Source: Monilinia fructicola
Taxonomy: Eukaryota > Ascomycota > Leotiomycetes > Helotiales > Sclerotiniaceae
Length of the DNA stretch: 64,000 nucleotides
Direction of reading: 5' to 3'
Assembly: GCA_008692225.1 (NCBI GenBank)
Contig: VICG01000011.1
Span: 248,001-312,000, forward strand
In this document: one piece after another, positions 39,836-52,041 of the stretch
How the letters are laid out: each line of letters starts with the position of its first letter
How positions within the stretch are numbered: position 1 is the first letter of the stretch
Translations under genes and position numbers: made by a program
The notes under the pieces: generated by a model
Database searches by the model: none
The model's input: the letters and a program-made list of their open reading frames with translations, nothing else
What the model was told of the DNA's origin: nothing

Positions 39836-40281
39836 GGGAGAGGAGGAAAAAAGGATAATTCTTTTTCTCTCCCTCTCTCTCTCTCTGTCTCTTTCTCTTT
39901 CTCTTTCTCTCTTACTCTCGGTAGCAGTGACCGAGGGTTACGCAGGGTGAATCTTGATTTGATTTGATTTGATTTGGGTTGATTTGGTTTAGTTTACTTT
40001 AGTTTAGCTGAGTCGAATTGAATTGAATCGAACCAAATGAATTGACAAGATAATTAGAAAATTTAATTTCCTTTCTCGTCTCGTTTTTGGCTATAGGCGA
40101 CGATAGACAGATAGATAAATAAATAAATAAATAGGTGGAGATATAATAGATAGAGGGGAAGAGGGAGGGATGAAGTGATACAAGTGATACAAGTGGAGGA
40201 AGAGAGTTTCTGCAAGTAAGAGTTGAGGTTGAGAGACAATAAGGGACGAGGGGTGGAAATAGGATTGATAAAAGAATATCA

Positions 40282-40432
40282 AATACTAAATATAATATAA
40301 CAAAATAAAATAAAATATAATGAAATATAAATAAAATATAGTAAAATATAACAAAATATAATAAATATAGTAAAATATAACAAAATATAATAAATATAAT
40401 ATAGTGAAATATAATAGAGTAGAATAAAATAA
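40282..40432. repeat. AAATATA-type AT-rich minisatellite
   Basis: Imperfect 10- to 15-bp units of the form 'aaaatataacaaaatata' and 'ataaatatagt', an AT-rich island of about 150 bp. Confidence 0.8.
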
Positions 40433-41535
40433 GTCCTCCTTTATTCAATCTTTATTCTTCTTATTTTTCCGATTCTTCTTATTAGAACTATGATCATGTA
40501 AATCTTTTCGGCGTCAGAAAAGGATAAATGGAATAATTTATTTTGAGTTTGTTCTCCCCTTGGAATGTCAAAGGGTAGGACGGTAGGGAGAGAGAGCGTT
40601 AGAGTGGAATAGTACTAGGTTGTCCTTCTTGTATGCTTCGATGCGTAAATGCGTAGTTATATGCATAGATTGATGGCGAAATGCGTTGTAGACTAACGTT
40701 TTACCCTGATGTCTGATGTGCGGGTCGCTTTTGGTTGGAGGAGGTAGGTAGACTGTCAAGTATCAGGTATGGATATATACTGTGTACTAAGTGATTGGCT
40801 GGCTGTATTGATAAATTGATGGTCAATGATTCTGGAAATGGGATGGGGATGTGTTTGCTTGGTGTAGGGAGTGATGGCTGGAGGTGGTCGTGGGCGGATG
40901 CGTGGGTGACAGCGGATGGTGGATATGTGGAGGAGGAGTGGAGGAGGAGAGGGGGAGAAGAGGAGGAGAAGGAGGGAGGAGGAGGCGGAGGAGGAGAAGG
41001 AGAAAAGATAGAGAAAAGATAGAGAGAAGATAGAAAAAGATTTCAAGCCGAATATTCCCTTTAATTGTACCACCCACTCCTTTATTAGCTGAGGTACCGT
41101 ACCTGGCTTAAAGAAGGTCGATCGTTCGTAATCCCGCACTAATTGGAAATTTGAAGCGATATTCTTTCGTGGTTATTTCTGATTAATTCTTCTCTCTTCT
41201 CTCTTCTCTCTTTACTCTTCTCTCTCGTGCTTTCTCTCGTCTTTTCTCCCTTTTGGGTTATCTGTCGTCCGATTGAGATTATGGAAGTTTGAAGTTGTCG
41301 AGATTGTTCCAATACTTATTTATTTTTGATTGTCAATGCAAGGTAGGTAGGTACTGTAGATTATTTTGTGTTTATCCCGTGTACCTTGCTTGTTTCTTGA
41401 AATCCGGGGTGAATGTACAGGACGGTCAATTCGGAACTTGGCGTATGAAAATGACGAATGAACCGCGTCTAGCGATGTCAAAAATGTTATCTCCCGTCTT
41501 TGGATCTGTGAGTTTATCGGGTGGGAAGATCGGCT

Positions 41536-41573
41536 ATGCTATGCTATGCTATGTTATGTTATGTTATGTTTTA
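41536..41573. repeat. (CTATG)n pentanucleotide array
   Basis: Tandem 'ctatg' changing to 'ttatg', about 7-8 units. It creates the YAMLCYVMLCYV stretch in a plus-strand frame (41,289-41,699) that I do not regard as a gene. Confidence 0.85.
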
Positions 41574-42006
41574 TGTTTTGGATTCGATCGATCCGCCGTG
41601 TTGTTTCGCATAAACTCGAGGTTCTCTGCGTTTATAATTTTCCGCCTTCCTTCCTTCTTTCTTTCTTTCGTTCTTTCTTTCGCCTTCTTCTTCCCGTGAT
41701 CCTTAGAAGATCGATACGATGAATGAATGAATGAATGAATAGATGGATGGGTGGGATGGAATGGCCACGGTACAAGGTAGAGTGTCCGGAGTAGGGAAAT
41801 ATAGAAAGTATCAGAGATGAGTAAGGAGTAGAAAAATAGTATATGTATGTTGAGTCAAGTATTGACGTAGATGGGGTTCCTCGGCTCGTTACGGACCAAT
41901 GGAAAGTCCAATTCGTTTCTTAGGGCGTGGAAGATCTAACTTGATATGGAATAGACGCACGCCAGCCCTACTGTACGGAGCACTGTATGATTGTGATATC
42001 CCTACT

Positions 42007-42045
42007 GTGCAGTGTGCAGTGTGCAATGTGCAGTGTGCAGTACGG
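42007..42045. repeat. (CAGTGTG)n array
   Basis: Five or so tandem 'cagtgtg' units. A closely related motif recurs 1.5 kb further on. Confidence 0.8.
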
Positions 42046-42821
42046 TACGGAGTAGTAGGGAGGAAGGATAAGCAAGGCCAAGTTGTTCAAGGGAGCGTGG
42101 GAAGGAAGGATGCGAGTTATCGAATGTGCCAATGACAACCAACGACAATAACAACGACAACGACAATGACAATGAGGTGGGTGGTATGTCTCGTGTGATA
42201 ATTAGACCGAGCGATGAAGTTTCTAGAAGTAGGACGGACAATCAATAACTTTTCATTAATGAGCTCTCTGATTGGCGAGGAGAAAGGAGTTTTCCTTCAT
42301 TATGCATTCCCAGGTTATTGTTAAACGTTCCAAGGGTGCTAGTAGGAACTCCGGTCATACCGTATCGGCAGGTAGGACAGTAAGATCTAACAATCGATGG
42401 TCTCTCTTTCTTCTTTTGGTCTTGATTTTGATTTTGATTTAAACACCAACCGATGGATAAATAACCTTAAACCAATGAATGGAGAAGTGAAAGGAAAAGG
42501 ACGGAAAAGGACAGAAAAGGAAAGGAAAGGAATTAAATTAAATCAAGGAGATGAGAGGAAAGTACCGTATTTTCCCAATACACATGGAACTCTGGCGCAA
42601 ATTAAATGGTAAAGCTGAGAATGCGATTGATTTCATCCACAAGGGGGGAATTTCTTTTGAGGAGTAGCGGGGTAGATGATTGATGATTGATGATTGATAA
42701 TTGATAAATGATAAATGATAATTGATAAGGATTTTCTTCTTTCTTTTTTTCCTTTTTTAATTTAATCTCCTCCACAAAATCTGTTCGATAACGATGTTGC
42801 GTTGCAATAAGTGAATAAATG

Positions 42822-42876
42822 GTAAAGAGTAAAGGGTAAAGGGTAAAGGGTAAAGGATAAAGGATAAAGGGAAGAG
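42822..42876. repeat. (GTAAAGG)n heptanucleotide array
   Basis: About seven tandem copies of 'gtaaagg' or 'ataaagg'. Confidence 0.85.
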
Positions 42877-43287
42877 ATAAATGGTAAAATTATAAAATCT
42901 TGTAGTTGATGATGAGATTTGAAGGATCAACGTGCCGTCTCCGATGAGCTGGATAGACAGATTATCCAATCCCCAAATCTAGGGCAGTACAGGAGGAGTA
43001 AATTGAAATAAATTGATTTGCTGCTAAACCTTCTTCAAAACAAGGTCAAGCTCGTTTCCTCTTGTCCGTGAGGTGGTGAGATTGAAATCAATTTCAATAA
43101 TGTGATATGTCGCCGACAAGACCGACAAGACCGACACGACCGGCAAGATCTTTTATTTCTTTCTTCTTCTGAGTTCAGCCTGTGCGGTGAAACGGGTGCA
43201 AGCTTCCACTGTGGAATACCCCTTTTGAGGAAGGAATTCGGCCGTTTATTCTACCAAATGAGATGAGATGGTACCCAGGTACAATCC

Positions 43288-43322
43288 GAAAGTCTGAGTC
43301 TGAGTCTGAGTCTGAGTCTGAC
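43288..43322. repeat. (GTCTGA)n hexanucleotide array
   Basis: Five to six tandem 'gtctga' units. Confidence 0.85.
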
Positions 43323-43569
43323 ACGATTGAGTAAGACGGGACAAAACCAGATAGGTGCTAGCTTCCCTTCACCCACGATGAAAAAGGAGGAATCGGTTGA
43401 GGTAAGGCGTGGTGGGTAGTAGATATATCTCGGCTGATGCAAACAAGGAATGAATGATCTTTGATACCGCAGTACTGGGTAGTCGAGAATGAGATCAAGG
43501 TTGAGATTAAGATTGAGGCTATTGATCTTCAACAAGGTTTGGAAGTATTGGAATAGATGTTTTGTGTAA

Positions 43570-43576
43570 GTGTACA

Positions 43577-43617
<41 letters not shown>

Positions 43618-43664
43618 GGTGTATAGTGTACAGTGTACAGTGTACAGTGTGCAGTGTACACTGA
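43570..43664. repeat. (GTGTACCGT)n / (GTGTACA)n array
   Basis: Tandem 8-bp units ('ccgtgta' plus t/c) drifting into 'cagtgta' units, about 95 bp. It resembles the array at 42,007. Confidence 0.85.
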
Positions 43665-44027
43665 TGCTAGAGAGGCTCTCTTGAAGAAGCAAATTACAGC
43701 CTGAATAGGCAGACTGTGGCTCAAACTTTGCTGATTTGGTTGGTAGGAATCTAATTGGGATATTCGAAGAAGTTGAGAGGTTCAGGAGGCGAGGATATCC
43801 TTTTATATCTTCCTCTCATGCATACCGGCTTAAGCCACTTGACCTATATCAACACTCCGTAGAAAATAAGGTCTTAGGTTGAAAGGCAGGAGCAGAGTCC
43901 GAAAAGTAGCTTCTACCAGGTTTTCCAAGAATTTCCATACAAACTCGGAAAGGTTTCACTCACGACTGGAAGTAAATGATATCGAAGACTCATCCTTTTC
44001 CACATCTCCTCGAGCCTGCTGAACCAC

Positions 44028-44090
44028 CCTTCACACCCTTCACACCCTTCACACCCTTTCGCCCTTCACACCCTTTCGCCCTTCACATCC
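44028..44090. repeat. (CTTCACACC)n nonamer array
   Basis: Tandem 'cttcacacc' with a 'ctttcgc' variant, about six units. Confidence 0.8.
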
Positions 44091-45621
44091 ACTTAGTCAA
44101 CTTTACACATTTACGCAGACCAACAATAGGAAACGATCTCGCAATCCATGTCCGGTATTTACTACCCTTGACAATAAAAGATGAGACGGTGCAGTGCATG
44201 TCTTGAAGTTGAGCCACACACTAATACGCAAGCTTAATGAGGTATGGAGGGTAGAGCTCTCTCATCATGCAAGATAAGGTGGATAGATCCCTATCATTCC
44301 ATACAAGTAATCTGGGATTGAACAGGCTAGCTCTGTGTGATTTGCTGAAGATGCTGAGGGACTAAGGTCAAGCTCGAAAGGTAGCGGCGAGCTAGCTACC
44401 TAGGCAGAGGCTGATTGATGTGATCTTAGCGTAGGGATAGCAAGTAAAGAGACTGTTCTTAGGTGCATGTCCTTTTCGTACTGCTCTTGCGCGTAAGTGT
44501 ATATTATATTATAATGTGGTTACCTCGACGGTTACATCGATATTTCACGTTCTGATAATCCACGCATACATATATCGGATCGAGTTGATACTTATTAATT
44601 GTTGATACTACGTGACGCGAACAAAACAAGAATAGTAAAATGGTTCATCCTCCATCCTCCTCCATCCATCCTCCCTCCATCCATCCTCCATCCTCCTCGT
44701 CTTGTTCTCGTTACTCCCTCCTTAACTACGTACTAGGTGGGGAGTGAACTCGTTTAAAAAGTGCTTGTGTGTCTGTGTGTCTGTCTGTATCCATGGATGT
44801 CTGTGTGCTGTGTGCCCCTACCCTACCCCTACCCCCTACCCCCTACGCTCCCCTTCTCCTCTCCTCCGTACTGTACTGCACATGTCTGGCCCGTACCGAT
44901 TGTTTAGCGCCATTATATTATGTGAGACATTTTAGCGTCAAACTAACAACTTCTCCTCTTGAACTTTCCCATGATTGCCTGATAACAACCTTTGTCTCGT
45001 CTTCCACCACACCCACACAACACCATCATCAAGAAAAGAAACCCAAGATACTTCCAAGAAAGGCTTATTGCATACCGTTTTCAGGTTAAAGTTTGAAAAG
45101 CTCTCGTTCTGCTTCATTCCGACCATCCTCAAGAATCGACACCACACCCCATTCCGGCTGACTACGACAAGCTGTCCTCCAATCAATAATCCCACCTTCA
45201 TCACACATACATTATTTGAAGCTATCGCTTTCATCATTGAGAGCCTCTGAATTGATCACGAGGAGATCTTCTACTGCAAAGAGTTGTCCTATTCAACCGT
45301 AACCTGGTTCGTCGAAGAGGTCATTGGACCCCCTTTTCAACATTTGCAAAGAAACCAGTCGCATTCTTTCCACGCGATCGATCAACGCATAACATACCTG
45401 CAGACGAATTATACTGAGTAGGACATAAACGGCCGTATTTTCTTCAACCAAATACTCCGAATCGATCACATCTCTGCGGCCCATACCCAAACTAGGTCCC
45501 TCAACCCAGACCAATTACCTAGGTACCTTGGCCTGAACATTCACGGCATATATGAAAGGATTTGCAGGGGTGGGAAATCAATTTTAATACTACATACAAC
45601 TGCCGAAGGACCAAAGCGATC

Positions 45622-46779
45622 ATGGCTTCCTCTTCTTTCAGAGATTCTATGAATTCCCTAGGGTGGTCACGTCGCGACCCGGATCTCCCCATCAACACTG
45701 CTCAGCAGACCGGCGGCCTTCTTTCTTCAATAAAATCATTGAATCCATTTGGGGATAGTGGCTATGTTCGACTGCCTACGACGGAGGGTGCGGGAGCGCC
45801 TTTGCCTGGCCGAAATAGACGTGAAGAAGAAGAAGGATGGTTTGCCCGTAAGTCAACCTAAGCCTACCACCTCCCACCTTCCATCTACCACCTACCGAAC
45901 GTTTCCATTTCCCCACATGTTGCACTGTCCCTGCGTCCGCCGCCATATTGTGCGACGTACATTGATGGTGTTTGGTGTGGCTTGATTGTCTTTCGTATCA
46001 CATTACTTCGAAAAATTGGCCATCCAAATGCTGACTTTTTCATTTCCCCATCTTCAGTGAGTAGATGGGACCGTCTCCTATTATTTGCCGGGTTCAATAT
46101 TGGTGCATTGGCATGCTTTGTTATCTGTTTTGCATTATTTTCCGTACTTGATTGTTCTTCCAACCAAGTTTGCGATTCTGTGAGTCTCACTTTCCTTGCC
46201 ATTTTAAACCCTGCAAGCTCGATCCACTACGAGCCAATAACCTCCAATCTTTCGGCCATATCGCCTTGATGCCACTACCCGCCGGGAATTGCTTATGGAG
46301 GTTTAAGTTTGTCGATCACTCTTGATTCTACTCCCGTATCAATGAATGATTACGAAGTTATGATTCATACATCTACACCCTCAGGACTGATTAGGAGCGT
46401 GTGACAACTAGATGGACTCTAGGTTCAATGCTATTCCTCGCATCATGGGCCGCGATGATGGGCCCGTGGACGTACATGAACCACCTGATATCAGCGCCAC
46501 GCCTTCCATTTACAGCGACCTATTTTGGATCGATCGTGTTGACCCTATACTTTAGCCTGGGGGTAAGTCTTTTTTCTCCGACATATGAATGCCCACCATG
46601 TTGCTAATAAACATTGATGCGTGCAGCTTCGAAGTAAGCTTTTGACATTGATCTCGGCGGTTATTCAAATAATATGCTTGACTTGGTATCTTGTCAGCTA
46701 CTTTCCAATGGGTTCCAGTGGTCTGCGGCTCGCAACAAACTTTGGAGTCAATAGAGCGGCGGCGTGGATGTCAGGATAA
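45622..46779 (+). CDS. sft2: SFT2 vesicle-transport membrane protein, four exons
   Basis: A small tetraspanning protein of late Golgi/endosomes that in yeast helps fusion of endosome-derived vesicles with the Golgi. Exons: 45,622-45,847; 46,058-46,179; 46,412-46,562; 46,627-46,779, with GTAAGT, GTGAGT and GTAAGT donors. The start is MASSSFRDSMNSLGWSRRDP. The soluble N-terminal third has the family's SLNPFGDSGYVRLP segment, then four membrane helices: about LLLFAGFNIGALACFVICF, LGSMLFLASWAAMMGPWTY, TATYFGSIVLTLYFSLG and LLTLISAVIQIICLTWYLVS. The family ending SYFPMGSSGLRLATNFG is present. The exons total 652 nt, one base too many: T4 at 46,138-46,141 must be T3 to pass from CFALF to FAILWTLGSM. 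About 216 residues, the usual fungal length. The second intron (232 nt) is the longest. Confidence 0.93.
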
Positions 46780-46825
46780 GCTCGTGGAGCTGAGTTGGGA
46801 TAATTCCAAAAGCAGATATCCAAAA

Positions 46826-47021
46826 CTATACATATCCATATCCATATCCATATGCATATCCACATTCACATTCACATTCACATTCACATTCACATTCACA
46901 TTCACACATCCACACCCCGTACCCCGTACCCCATACCATACCATACCATACCGTACCATACCATACCATACCATACCATACCATACCATACCATACCATA
47001 CCATACCATACCATACCATAC
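46826..47021. repeat. (CATATC)n, (CATTCA)n and (CCATA)n arrays
   Basis: Three adjacent arrays begin about 50 bp after the sft2 stop codon, so probably in its 3' untranslated region: CATATC hexamers, CATTCA hexamers, then about 20 perfect CCATA pentamers. Open frames on both strands here (YHTIP, GMVWY, VNVN repeats) are translations of the arrays. Confidence 0.95.
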
Positions 47022-48179
47022 CTTAGTAAACATGTTGGCCACTTTCTTCCAAGGTTGGTATCAAGGTATCAAATGATGTAGATGTCTCGAATGTTCTCCG
47101 TGAAGGAGGAAGCATTTGTAATCTTCTCCAGTACTTGCATGCAGAATCTCGTTTTGAATGACGTGACAAGTTTTGTGGTTAGACATGGTAACACAAGATC
47201 TTGCCAATGCCTGCAAGTGTGATGTCGGCCAAAAGAACTTTATTTTTCCTGGGGCAGAAGGACGGGAAATCCTCCCCAAAAAGCCTGAGCATCTATCTGG
47301 GTTACATCTGAGGGGGACCGGATAACCCGGTGATTGGGATTTGCTTTTTTTTGGTCGAGTATCTCGGAACGGCTCGTTCGTCTGAAGATTGAGATTTGAT
47401 CGCCGCTCCGTATTTTCGTAATGTGATATTGACTCTTATGATTGATGGATGATGGATAGATGATAGATATACTTTTAAACATGGGATAATTATTGGATAT
47501 ATTTAGGTAGGTAGGTAGGTAGGTAGGTATGATTCTGATATATCTACGAGTACGAGCAGCTGCCGTGCTTGTCGCTTAGAGTGTATGAAATCAAATAACC
47601 TTACTGTAGATACACACTGTACGATGATCTTGAAGATGGATTCACAAATTCAGGTTGTTGTGGAATGCACCAAATCTGAAGATATAATCATGGCAATGAC
47701 AGTCAGTACCGTGACAATCACAACCATAACAACGATGGTAATCATATTCGCATTTTGATATTGATCGTAATTACTTACAAGTTACCACACGATACCGAAG
47801 CAATGCGATGCGATGCGATGTGATGTGATGTGATGCGAAGACTCAGGTGGATACGGGCATGTATGATCAATACCTACAGAGGACAGTAATTAGTCGAAAA
47901 TGGAGGGGTAATTCTTGTGTGGATACACGCCCGCCCACTTTCCTGTATGTTTTGGATGAGAATTTTAATTTGATGGCGCAAGACGCGGATGAATCATGAA
48001 TGTCGAAGGTTGTTTGATTACGATGTACGTACGGTACCAATGGTCAGTCAGTTATGTAGTAGAAGTAAGTGTCGCTACTAGCTTCCAAGTTCCAACCAAT
48101 ATCAAGGTCAGATAAAGTCCTTGCTGGGTTTCAGATTCAATGTACAGCAGAAGTTATTTACATGATCATGACCTCATCT

Positions 48180-48245
48180 CCGTCATTGTCATTGTCATTG
48201 TCGTTGTCATTGTCATTATCAGTATCAGTATCATTATCATTGTCA
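48180..48245. repeat. (CATTGT)n hexanucleotide array
   Basis: About eleven tandem CATTGT/CAGTAT-type units. Confidence 0.85.
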
Positions 48246-48792
48246 TTTTCCTACCCCATCCTATCCTATCCGATCCCACCCTTCATTCTTCAATAATATC
48301 ATCAACCCCCCACCAAACGCATCTCGTTCATATGTTGTCCCCCCTTCCCCGCGAGCTCCCCGAGGAATCTGAAACCACATACGGTATATTCAATATACTA
48401 TATTGATATTGAATTCTGGAGGCGGGAGGGGGAGGGGGGTGGAATAACAAAAAGGACGGCGATAGTGACGCATTTGTCTCATATATTTATTTATTGAAGC
48501 AAGCGGAAGTTTTGCGAGAGTGAGCTTTTGAAGGGAATGGGCGGGAAGATTCAATGCATGTGTGACAAATAGAACATTACCCACCCACTTTAGCTGATGA
48601 AGGGGAAGAGGCAGAATGTTGTCAAGTCCTCATGGTCTTCGTGACTCGATACGGGTAATTGGGTGTGGTGTGGTGTGGTAGGTAGGGTAGATAAAAGGGA
48701 AGGGTGTTGGATGACTTTTACTTGTTTTGCAGATGTGAAGAAGGTTGACTTGAGATGATAGGTCGATATGAATCGTTGAACGATTATCTGGC

Positions 48793-48830
48793 AAGTAGTG
48801 TTGGTGTTGGTGTTGGTGTTGGTGTTGGTA
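48793..48830. repeat. (TTGGTG)n hexanucleotide array
   Basis: Six tandem TTGGTG units. Confidence 0.85.
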
Positions 48831-48955
48831 CTTGCTCCTGGGTACTTCTGCTCTCGAACTCAAATACAATATCGCTTCCATTCGTTTTTGTAGGGGAAGG
48901 AATACTGAACCTTGGAAGATATAAGAATGCTATTTGCGATCGCTTACTGGATGAG

Positions 48956-49017
48956 TAGGTACGTAAGTAGGCAGGTAGGTAGGCAGGTAGGTAGGCAGGT
49001 AGGTAGGCAGGCAGATA
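48956..49017. repeat. (GTAGGCAG)n octamer array
   Basis: Alternating GTAG and GCAG tetramers in tandem, about 60 bp. Confidence 0.85.
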
Positions 49018-49318
49018 GTTGAGGGGCACCTGACATATTACTAACTGGTGGTGTCATGAAACCAACGAACTTCTAGGCTGATTGATGATACATCGATCCA
49101 TGGAAACTACAGGAATGGATCATTAGGTAGATGGTACTAGGTGGTTAGAACTATGTGTTGGGATGGTGAAAGTACTAGAGTGGTACTTTGTCGTGATGTT
49201 GCCGGTATCCATGGATTCCGGTGAATGAAATAATTATCGGTGAACGAAACGATGAGGTTTTCAGCCCTGAGGATATAATTAGTAAGGTGAGGAGGATATA
49301 AGATGAGGATGAAGGTGA

Positions 49319-49334
49319 TGATGGACGGATGGAC

Positions 49335-49368
<34 letters not shown>

Positions 49369-49373
49369 ATGGT
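49319..49373. repeat. (GGAT)n / (GGACGGAT)n array
   Basis: Tandem GGACGGAT followed by about eight GGAT units. Confidence 0.9.
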
Positions 49374-49614
49374 ATAAAGTAGACGAGGCTTTATCTCGGG
49401 TATTATTATTCATTTACTAGGTAATTACAGTAACCTTGGAACCTTGAAAGTACAGTAATAAGTGCCTTTTATCATGGATAAATAGATACTAGGTACGATA
49501 GGAAGGAACGAAGAGAGAGAAGAGTTTATTTACCGAGTTCCTAATAGGTAAAGAGGGATGATTGGATGATCGGGATCTGTTAAGGCTTTTCTTATATATC
49601 CATGGATATCTGGG

Positions 49615-49925
49615 CTTTCCCTCTTTCTCCATCTTTCTCTCAGCCTTTCTCTCACTCTCAGCCTTTCTCTCACTCTCAGCCTCTCTCACTCTCAGCCTTT
49701 CTCTCACTCTCTGCCTTTCTCTACCTCTCAGCCTTTCTCTCACTCTCACTCTCAGCCTTTCTCTCACTCTCACTCTCTCAATCTTTGTTATACTCTCATA
49801 TTCTCTCCCTTACTCATACTCTCAGTCTTTATTCTTAACCCACCAGACCTTACACTTGTAACCTTTCTCTCATTCTCATTCTCAGTCCCAGTCCCAGTCC
49901 CAGTCTCAGTCTCAGTCTTAGTCTC
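49615..49925. repeat. CT-rich minisatellite (CTCTCAGCCTTT units)
   Basis: Units of about 18 bp built from 'ctctcactctcagcctttct', then (AGTCCC)n at 49,884-49,905. Frames on both strands (LSLSAFLSLS, RVRERLRVRE) are repeat translations. Confidence 0.85.
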
Positions 49926-50147
49926 CATCTCATATTCTCTCCCTTACTCTCCTTCACTTTCTGACCTGACTGCAACTGAGTACGTACGTAGTAAATGGAT
50001 ACCTAATCAAGGTTAATATATGGATGACATATACTAGAGTAGAATGGCTACGTGTAGGCAGATAATTTATATAAACCTGAATACCTCTTAGATACGATAC
50101 CTAGTAGATACTCGAATAGATCGATCGATATACTTAGAAATACCTAC

Positions 50148-50148
<1 letters not shown>

Positions 50149-50177
<29 letters not shown>
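50149..50177. repeat. (TA)n dinucleotide run
   Basis: About 14 tandem TA units. Confidence 0.9.
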
Positions 50178-50180
<3 letters not shown>

Positions 50181-50458
50181 CATACACCCACACCTACATA
50201 CACCCACCTACCTAGGTACCTTATAATTGATGATGACTAATCCAATTGTTCATTACTAGTACTCGAGTTCTACTCCATATCCAACGTTATACCTAGTATT
50301 TGTTAACATTACAGATGCCTTCGAACTATCTAGATCATCATTTCTCTTGCATATGCTCTCTCCATTTTCTGTATGATAGGTGGATAGATAGGCAGGTAGA
50401 AAAGCCAAGATATATTAACTAGATTGTTGAAGAAGTTATTGTAATATCGTACGTTCGT

Positions 50459-50800
50459 TCATCTATACGATCCATACAGTTCATTTATACAATGAATACA
50501 TTTATACAATCCATTCACACAAATCATAGTTCTGCACCATTCAACCTAATCTATCCATACGATTCATTCAACTATCCATATAATCCATTCATACGATTCA
50601 TTCAACCATTCATATAATCCATTCATACGATTCATTTAACCATCCATATAATCCATTTATATAAATCCCATACAATTCATCCATATAATCCATTCATATA
50701 AATCCCATACAATTCATCCATATAATCCATTCATATAATCCAGTTCATTTATATAATCCATTCTTATAATCCAGTCATCTAATTTATACAATTCATATAT
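50459..50800. repeat. ATCCATTCATA-type minisatellite
   Basis: Irregular units around 'ataatccattcatacgattc' and 'aatcccatacaattcatcca' for about 340 bp, directly before an AT-rich island. Confidence 0.8.
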
Positions 50801-51260
50801 ATGATTAGATTTAAACTTATAAAACTCTATTAAATAATAGATAAAGCGCTAAACTTTATATATTATATATTAAACTTTTAATATCTTTATTAATATTTAA
50901 TATTTAATATTTAATATTTAATATTTAATATTTAATATTTAATATATATAATTAGAGATAATTAGAGATAATTAGAGATAAAAGAGAATTTATTAATTTT
51001 AAAAGAGTAAATTCGCTTATTTGTATTATATAAATATAATTATTTTTTCTTTAAGTATTTAAGTTAAATATAATATATAATATATATTTATAAGTCTTAT
51101 TAAAAAGTATTAATAAATCTATTTATAAATCTTAAATAAAAACATTCTTTATAATAATATAATATAACTTTATATTAAATATATATAAATTTTAATAAAT
51201 TTTAAGTTTTAATATTAATACTTATTATTACTAACCTATTTAATAGCAAATATATAGTAA
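50801..51260 (-). mobile_element. T1-d: AT-rich relic of T1 in the gene-bearing half
   Basis: The blocks 'aactctattaaataatagat', 'atctttattaatatttaat' and 'gagtaaattcgcttatttgt' occur in the same order and orientation as in T1-b (15,085-15,235). No T1 terminus remains. Inside it, a (TTTAATA)n heptamer array has expanded at 50,885-50,945. It is the only strongly AT-rich island between 35.3 and 64 kb. Confidence 0.55.
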
Positions 51261-52041
51261 GTAATTTAAGTAGGTAGATAGATTTATATAATTAATATCT
51301 CTTAAATATCTATTTATCTACCTAGGTATTATTTACTATTTATTAACTACTACTTACTACTTACTACTTCCTACTTCCTACTAATTCCCTACTATCTACT
51401 CAATTCTCTCTCCAAATCAAAGCAACGGAACTTTATACCAAGACTTTCCGTGAGAGGTCGCTTTGTACTGCTATTGTGATTGTATCTACCTAGTAGTTCT
51501 GTTTACCTAGTCACGATTCATTCATTACACTACTACCTAATCATCTAGTATCTATCTAGTGTAACCTGGAATAATAGAGAATTAAATTTCATTCCCAGCC
51601 GAGAAAATCAAAAATACACTAACAAAAATATTCATTCAGATTTGTACCTCACTTCATTTTTCTTCAAATCTCTCTTTTTTCTACTTACACTTTTGTCCAT
51701 TTAAAACCTCTTCCTCTCTCCCTCTGTCTCTCTATCCCTCTATCCCTCTATCCTCTATTCTCTATTCTCTTTTCTGTCTCTTCTCCTTCTCATGATAAAT
51801 CTGGTCAAAACGAAAAGAAAAAGAAAAGAAAAGAAAAGAACAATAGAAGAGATATTCCCTCTTATTTGAATTAATTCTTCTCCTTCCAAAAAAAAACCCA
51901 TTGAATTTTTTGCGTTGGAAAGATAACCCCCCCCCCAAAGAATTATTTCCTCAAGCAACACAGCAATTGTAAGACATTGTCAAACATTAGGAATTCTACA
52001 TTTCGACATCATTGCTCTTCTGTTCCCTCTGTATCTGAAGA

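Larger units (their letters stand above)
38766..45621. other. Long spacer rich in simple tandem repeats
   Basis: About 6.8 kb between the bHLH start and sft2. The first kilobase is presumably the bHLH promoter and 5' leader; it has a (TA)n run at 39,106-39,118 and pyrimidine-rich strands. The rest holds many 4- to 8-bp tandem arrays listed separately. Frames of 60-157 codons here are either translations of those arrays or overlap one another on opposite strands. I see no supportable gene. Confidence 0.55.
46780..52041. other. Gene-free spacer with many tandem repeats
   Basis: About 5.3 kb with no supportable gene. Besides the arrays listed separately it has (TAGG)n at 47,504-47,528 and a GCGATGCGATG pentamer array at 47,802-47,836. 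Long pyrimidine-rich stretches at 51,660-51,780 sit before the next ORF. A C9 run at 51,927-51,935 is notable. Confidence 0.55.

Noticed and set aside
40011..40050. GGTTCGATTC (minus strand), resembling a tRNA B box
   Set aside because: No T-stem, anticodon arm or acceptor stem can be formed around it.
41289..41699. 136-codon plus-strand frame rich in Phe, Leu and Cys
   Set aside because: Runs through the CTATG array and a TTTC-rich tract; composition is that of the repeats, with no domain.
43251..43724. 157-codon minus-strand frame with TVHGTRYTVH and RLRLRLRLR repeats
   Set aside because: Driven by the GTGTACCGT and GTCTGA arrays.
46919..47021. Regularly repeated short units that might recall a CRISPR array
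   Set aside because: Units are contiguous microsatellite repeats without unique spacers, and the genome is eukaryotic.
46771..47076. Open frames on both strands with YHTIP, MVWYG, VNVN repeats
   Set aside because: They are translations of the CCATA and CATTCA arrays downstream of sft2; open on both strands, as any stop-free microsatellite would be.
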